A stretch of DNA of 33,267 nucleotides from Chitinophagales bacterium (GTDB taxonomy: Bacteria; Bacteroidota; Bacteroidia; Chitinophagales; Chitinophagaceae), in NCBI GenBank assembly GCA_015655015.1, contig JAATFV010000256.1, forward strand, positions 1-33,267. Direction: 5' to 3'. Below the pieces are notes generated by a model. It worked only from the letters and a program-made list of their open reading frames with translations, was not told where the DNA came from and ran no database searches. The stretch's first letter is position 1. Each line of letters opens with the position of its first letter. A program made the position numbers and the translations under genes. This document shows positions 30,672 through 33,267 of the stretch, piece after piece.

Positions 30672-33267
30672 TTAGAAAGAAATGTTAGCGCCTATTACAA
30701 AAGTCCTTGCCCTCGGATAAGCCGAGTAGTCGAATCCGGGCGTCAGCACGGAGGAATAGGTATTCACTTCCGGGTCCATGCCCGAATAGTGAGTCCAGGT
30801 AAAGAGGTTTTGCATTGCCAGCCATAGGCGCAGCTCCCTTATTTTGGCCTTTTTGAGCAGGGCTGCCGGCAGGGTATACCCTACATTCAGGGTTTTCAGC
30901 CGCAGGTAAGATCCATCTTCCACATATCGGGATGAATAAGGACTGTTGCTGGGTATGCCCTTCGCACGGGGAATATTGCTGCCGGTGTTATCAGGCTCCC
31001 ACCGGTTGGCATAACTTGCATACTGGTTAAGGCTGTTGCGGTTCAATGAGTTGCCTTCAAATACCATCCGGTTCACATTTAATAGATCGTTGCCATACGA
31101 CCATTGAAAGAAAATGCTCAGGTCGAAATTTTTATATCGGAAATCATTGGTAAAACCGCCTGCATGAATGGGCAGCCCCCTTCCGATCACCACATAGTCC
31201 TGCGCATCTACCACCTTATCGCCGTTGATATCATGGTATTTTATGTCGCCGGGCTGTATTAGTGCTCGGGTATTCCCATTGGTAGGTACATTGTCTTTCA
31301 GCACGTATCCCCCATTACTGGTCTTATTGAAATCGGAATACTGGTAAACGCCATCCCACTTATATCCGTACATTAGTCCTAAAGGCTGACCAATCTGCGT
31401 GATATAAGCAGGGACCCCGGTATAATTAAAGTCCCAGCCGATCGTACTGTTCAACGTATTCTGGTTTTCGGCGAGCTTGAGCACTTTGTTCCTGTAAAAG
31501 GAAATATTGAAATTGGAGTTCCAGGTAAAGTTCCTGCTTCTGTAAGTAACTGTATTAATGGTCAATTCAATCCCGTCGTTTTGCACGCTGCCGATGTTTT
31601 TAAAGGCATTGTCGTAACCAAGGCTAAGAGGCAGGGTGGCATATAATAAAAGGTCTTTGGTAGTTTTCCTGTACACATCGGCGGTGAAGTTTACCCGGTT
31701 GTTAAAAAAAGAGAGGTCGACGCCAATATTGGTCTGGTCGGTAGTTTCCCATTTAAGGTCGGGATTGCCGATGGCCGTTACATTGCTGCCTCTTACGTAA
31801 TTGTTATTAATGACATACGAAGAAGCGATAGGTAGCGTAATGACCGACAGGTAGGCAAAGTCGTTTATCCGGTTATTGCCTGTTTTGCCATAACTAACCC
31901 GCAGCTTTCCATCATTTAGGAAATTGAGCCCTTTAAAGAAATTTTCCTGCGTAAACCGCCAGGCAATGGCGCCGGACGGGAAATAACCCCATTTTGCCCC
32001 GGGTGCAAATTTTGACGAGCCGTCATCTCTTAAAGATGCCGTCAGCAGATATTTTGATTGATACGAATAATTAATCCTGCCTAAGAAAGAAGCCAGCGAC
32101 CATAAAGATCTTGAGGCAATAACCTGCTGCGGCGTACCCTCGTCCAGGCCGCTTGTGCCCAGGGATTCATTAGGCAAAAAGGTAGCCGCCTGCCCGTAAT
32201 TGGAAGAGAAGTTTTTCTGTTCAGTCACCCCGGCAAGGACAGTAAGCGTATGGTCCTGATGGATGTGTTTGGTCCACGTAAGCGTATTTTCATTCAGCCA
32301 GGAATTGTTCTCCGTATACATTAGCGAACCGTTGACGCCATTTGACTTTCCCACATTGGTCAACAGGCTGCCAAAAATAGTATTTGAATTGTTGAACGTT
32401 TCCTGTCTTAACGTGTTGAGCGATACGCCGCCGGTAACCCGGAACTTCAGGTCTTTTACCAGTTCATATTCCATATACACGTTGGCGCTAAGACTATTGG
32501 TCCGGTTGTTTCGCACGGCGTTGCTGATGTTTTTCTGCGGGTTGATCTTGTAATCGCTGTTAAGGTCGGTAGAAGGGTCAAATAAAAGATTGGCAATGGA
32601 ATCATTGTTCAATCCGGTAGTAGGCCTGGAGCCCCAAACGCTGTACATGGCATTGCTGGATGCAAGGGTAGATACCTGCACCGGGCTTAGCCCTGTTTGC
32701 ATAAGATAGCTGTAATTGATATTAGCCCCTACTTTCAGCTTATCGCTCACGATCTGGTCCAGCGTCGAGCGCCCCTGGTAACGCGTATAATCCGAGGCGA
32801 TGATGATGCCGTCCTGTTTAAACACCGAACCGGACAAGCTATACCTTGTTTTTTGAGTCCCGCCGCTCACAGAAAGATTATAGTTTTGAATAGGAGCCGT
32901 CCTGAACACCTTCGACTGCCAGTCAAGGCTGGGTTCCGTTTTATAATAATCCAATGTCCGGCCATCCTGTAAATAGGCCAGTTTAGAGCCGATCGAATCA
33001 ATGTCGAGCTGGTACTTTACAAAATCGTATGGCCCCATCATTTTGGCCCGCTTAAGAATTTTCTGGATACCGTAGGAGGTGCTGAAATTAATAACAGCCG
33101 GCCCGTCTTTCCCCTTTTTGGTGGTAATAAGGATCACGCCATTGGCGCCCCTTGCTCCATAAATAGCCGTAGCAGACGCGTCCTTCAATATTTCCATTGA
33201 TTCTATGTCCTCCGGGTTAATGACATTATTATTGGGGTTTTCTATGGGGAACCCATCTATCACATAA
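30672..33267 (-). CDS. susC: SusC/RagA family TonB-dependent transporter (N-terminus outside window)
   Basis: The frame is open to the window edge, so only about 865 C-terminal residues are seen; the apparent GTG start at 33263 is not real. It begins in the plug domain (VIDGFPIENPNN, INPEDIESMEILKDASATAI, YGARGANGVILITTKKG), and continues with a full beta-barrel of about 22 strands that includes GKLRVSYGKTGNNRINDFAY and LRLKTLNVGYTLPA near the end. The last residue is Phe (VIGANISF), usual for outer-membrane barrels. It imports oligosaccharides with SusD using TonB. Missing are the signal peptide, the carboxypeptidase-like domain and the TonB box. Confidence 0.96.
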   Translation of the reverse strand, partial: YVIDGFPIENPNNNVINPEDIESMEILKDASATAIYGARGANGVILITTKKGKDGPAVINFSTSYGIQKILKRAKMMGPYDFVKYQLDIDSIGSKLAYLQDGRTLDYYKTEPSLDWQSKVFRTAPIQNYNLSVSGGTQKTRYSLSGSVFKQDGIIIASDYTRYQGRSTLDQIVSDKLKVGANINYSYLMQTGLSPVQVSTLASSNAMYSVWGSRPTTGLNNDSIANLLFDPSTDLNSDYKINPQKNISNAVRNNRTNSLSANVYMEYELVKDLKFRVTGGVSLNTLRQETFNNSNTIFGSLLTNVGKSNGVNGSLMYTENNSWLNENTLTWTKHIHQDHTLTVLAGVTEQKNFSSNYGQAATFLPNESLGTSGLDEGTPQQVIASRSLWSLASFLGRINYSYQSKYLLTASLRDDGSSKFAPGAKWGYFPSGAIAWRFTQENFFKGLNFLNDGKLRVSYGKTGNNRINDFAYLSVITLPIASSYVINNNYVRGSNVTAIGNPDLKWETTDQTNIGVDLSFFNNRVNFTADVYRKTTKDLLLYATLPLSLGYDNAFKNIGSVQNDGIELTINTVTYRSRNFTWNSNFNISFYRNKVLKLAENQNTLNSTIGWDFNYTGVPAYITQIGQPLGLMYGYKWDGVYQYSDFNKTSNGGYVLKDNVPTNGNTRALIQPGDIKYHDINGDKVVDAQDYVVIGRGLPIHAGGFTNDFRYKNFDLSIFFQWSYGNDLLNVNRMVFEGNSLNRNSLNQYASYANRWEPDNTGSNIPRAKGIPSNSPYSSRYVEDGSYLRLKTLNVGYTLPAALLKKAKIRELRLWLAMQNLFTWTHYSGMDPEVNTYSSVLTPGFDYSAYPRARTFVIGANISF

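Noticed and set aside
1..33267. Insertion sequences, prophage, tRNA or rRNA genes
   Set aside because: No transposase, integrase or structural phage gene is seen, and no tRNA or rRNA sequence was recognised.

Overview
The window looks like Bacteroidota, most likely a Chitinophagaceae-type soil bacterium. The evidence is a SusC/SusD polysaccharide locus, a type IX secretion (T9SS) C-terminal sorting domain, a DUF4251 protein, several TAnnTTTG-type promoters and almost no Shine-Dalgarno sequences. This placement is inferred from gene families; no rRNA gene is present.

Layout. (1) 1-269, plus: the end of a DUF4251 protein. (2) 300-1497, minus: a DUF885 metallopeptidase-like gene that has lost its middle and shifted frame, so it is a pseudogene. 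(3) 1580-11814, minus: twelve closely packed genes. Reading from the promoter end they encode a DUF983 membrane protein, a SAM methyltransferase-like protein, a DUF1275 membrane protein, a HyfB-like antiporter subunit, a small membrane protein, HyfC-, HyfE- and HyfF-like subunits, a NuoCD/HyfG-like large subunit, a ferredoxin-NuoB/HyfI-like small subunit, a 98-residue unknown and a GcvH-like protein. The large subunit lacks the Ni-Fe cysteines and the small subunit lacks three of four N2-cluster cysteines. GcvH-like has Ser where the lipoylated Lys should be. The cluster therefore resembles a membrane proton/ion-pump module without recognisable hydrogenase chemistry (an Ehr-type complex). (4) 11928-13987: a Crp/Fnr-family regulator (plus), a second copy of the methyltransferase-like gene (minus) and a PhnA-type zinc-ribbon protein (plus). 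(5) 14052-14942, minus: a secreted glycerophosphodiester phosphodiesterase. (6) 15161-20906, minus: a complete RND efflux operon (adaptor, pump, outer-membrane factor). (7) 21195-33267, minus: a seven-gene polysaccharide-utilisation operon with SusC (cut by the window edge), SusD, a DUF5017 lipoprotein, a GH16 enzyme, a small T9SS cargo protein, GH88 and a heparinase II/III-like lyase.

The most interesting signal is regulatory. A pair of CRP-like 16-bp sites (NGTRA-N6-TCAMY), always 22 bp apart, occurs three times (2003-2040, 11864-11901, 13312-13349). For four promoters facing these pairs, the nearer site centre is exactly 29.5 bp from the first base of a TAnnTTTG-like -10 box, which is class II activator geometry (about -41.5). 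The promoters drive the large Hyf-like operon, the GcvH-like gene, methyltransferase 2 and phnA. The regulator's own promoter is placed 10 bp closer, which fits autorepression. Together this defines a candidate Crp/Fnr regulon built around a degenerate hydrogenase/complex I-like membrane machine.

Regions without genes are short. The two longest are 14943-15160, which holds a 16-bp tandem repeat, and 20907-21194, which holds only a weak promoter candidate and a hairpin.
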